Notes under the pieces: generated by a model | Seen by the model: the letters and a program-made list of their open reading frames with translations, nothing else | Told to the model about the DNA's origin: nothing | The model's database searches: none | NCBI RefSeq assembly: GCF_001047675.1 | Contig: NZ_CP011975.1 | Span: 2,768,073 to 2,832,072, forward strand | Direction: 5' to 3' | Source: Yersinia aleksiciae | GTDB taxonomy: Bacteria; Pseudomonadota; Gammaproteobacteria; Enterobacterales; Enterobacteriaceae | Length of the DNA stretch: 64,000 nt | Position numbers and translations under genes: made by a program | Shown: positions 63,686 through 64,000 of the stretch, piece by piece | Layout: each line of letters opens with the position of its first letter | How positions within the stretch are numbered: the stretch's first letter is position 1

Positions 63686-64000
63686 CTAGTTAGCGTAAGC
63701 CAATAAACTTAAAGAGTCACGGGCCAGAGACTTGCATTTGGTTGGAACGGGGATCGCAATACCACGCAGGTCACGATAGCTATCTTCGCCTAACGCTTTC
63801 ATATTAAAGCTATTGTAGTTACGCAGGTCCCAGCGATTTTGTTGGGCAAAATAGACGATTGCCCGCTTGATTTCATTATTGGGTAATTCGTTATACCCGC
63901 AATCATTTTTCAGATAGACGAATACCGCAGTCAGATCCGCGAGATCTTCTGCTTCAGATTCACTTAATGCAGAACTGGCAGATGAGAATCCGCACAGAGT
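63686..64000 (-). CDS. yacC: YacC, conserved secreted protein (5' end cut by window)
   Basis: The last 104 codons of a gene run off the window end. The visible part reads [20 protein letters not shown], then [21 protein letters not shown], and ends [12 protein letters not shown]. It matches E. coli YacC (PulS/OutS-related), including two cysteines (NDCGY and TKCKS). In E. coli it has a signal peptide, whose end (GFSSASSA) is just visible here. Function is unknown. It lies upstream of speE on the same strand. Confidence 0.93.
   Translation of the reverse strand, partial: TLCGFSSASSALSESEAEDLADLTAVFVYLKNDCGYNELPNNEIKRAIVYFAQQNRWDLRNYNSFNMKALGEDSYRDLRGIAIPVPTKCKSLARDSLSLLAYAN

Overview
This window looks like a chromosomal segment of a Yersinia species, most likely of the Y. 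enterocolitica-like group. The genus is inferred from near-identity to enterobacterial housekeeping proteins I know, a DUF721 gene beside secM, a two-lipoyl-domain AceF and intact ERIC elements with Yersinia-type ends. The species was not determined. The core order follows the E. coli 2-min region (mraZ to yacC), and accessory genes sit at three points.

(1) 480-18490: the whole division and cell-wall (dcw) cluster on the plus strand: mraZ-rsmH-ftsL-ftsI-murE-murF-mraY-murD-ftsW-murG-murC-ddlB-ftsQ-ftsA-ftsZ-lpxC. It starts with a MraZ operator-promoter. Genes overlap or nearly touch, as expected of one long transcription unit. (2) 18490-32370: a DciA-like gene (minus), secM-secA with arrest peptide and RNA hairpin, mutT, then yacG-zapD-coaE (minus), guaC, the type IV pilus genes ppdD-hofB-hofC (minus), nadC (minus), ampD and ampE. 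(3) 32467-34833: first accessory insertion, a GPH-family sugar symporter and a cytoplasmic GH43 glycosidase, between ampE and aroP. (4) 35202-44299: aroP, then pdhR-aceE-aceF-lpdA (pyruvate dehydrogenase) with PdhR operators and a structured aceE leader.

(5) 44393-49432: second accessory insertion, between lpdA and acnB. It holds a 450-aa exported protein with the R / S-T / E-x-E signature of arginine-type mono-ADP-ribosyltransferase toxins, a PchR-like AraC regulator, and a divergent Fur-box-preceded FepA-like catecholate siderophore receptor. (6) 49992-53180: acnB and yacL. (7) 53167-61800: third accessory insertion, between yacL and speD. It holds a YddG-like exporter and a contact-dependent inhibition locus: a 1712-aa CdiA-like exoprotein with a putative RNase C-terminus, its small immunity gene, then a displaced second toxin module with a DNase signature and a CdiI of the PF07262 type. 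A 243-bp in-frame direct repeat joins the two toxin modules, so one recombination event would switch the weapon. No CdiB/TpsB transporter is present in the window. (8) 61889-64000: speD, speE and the truncated yacC, all minus strand.

The best candidates for new biology are the predicted secreted ADP-ribosyltransferase and the repeat-linked toxin cassette with no adjacent transporter.
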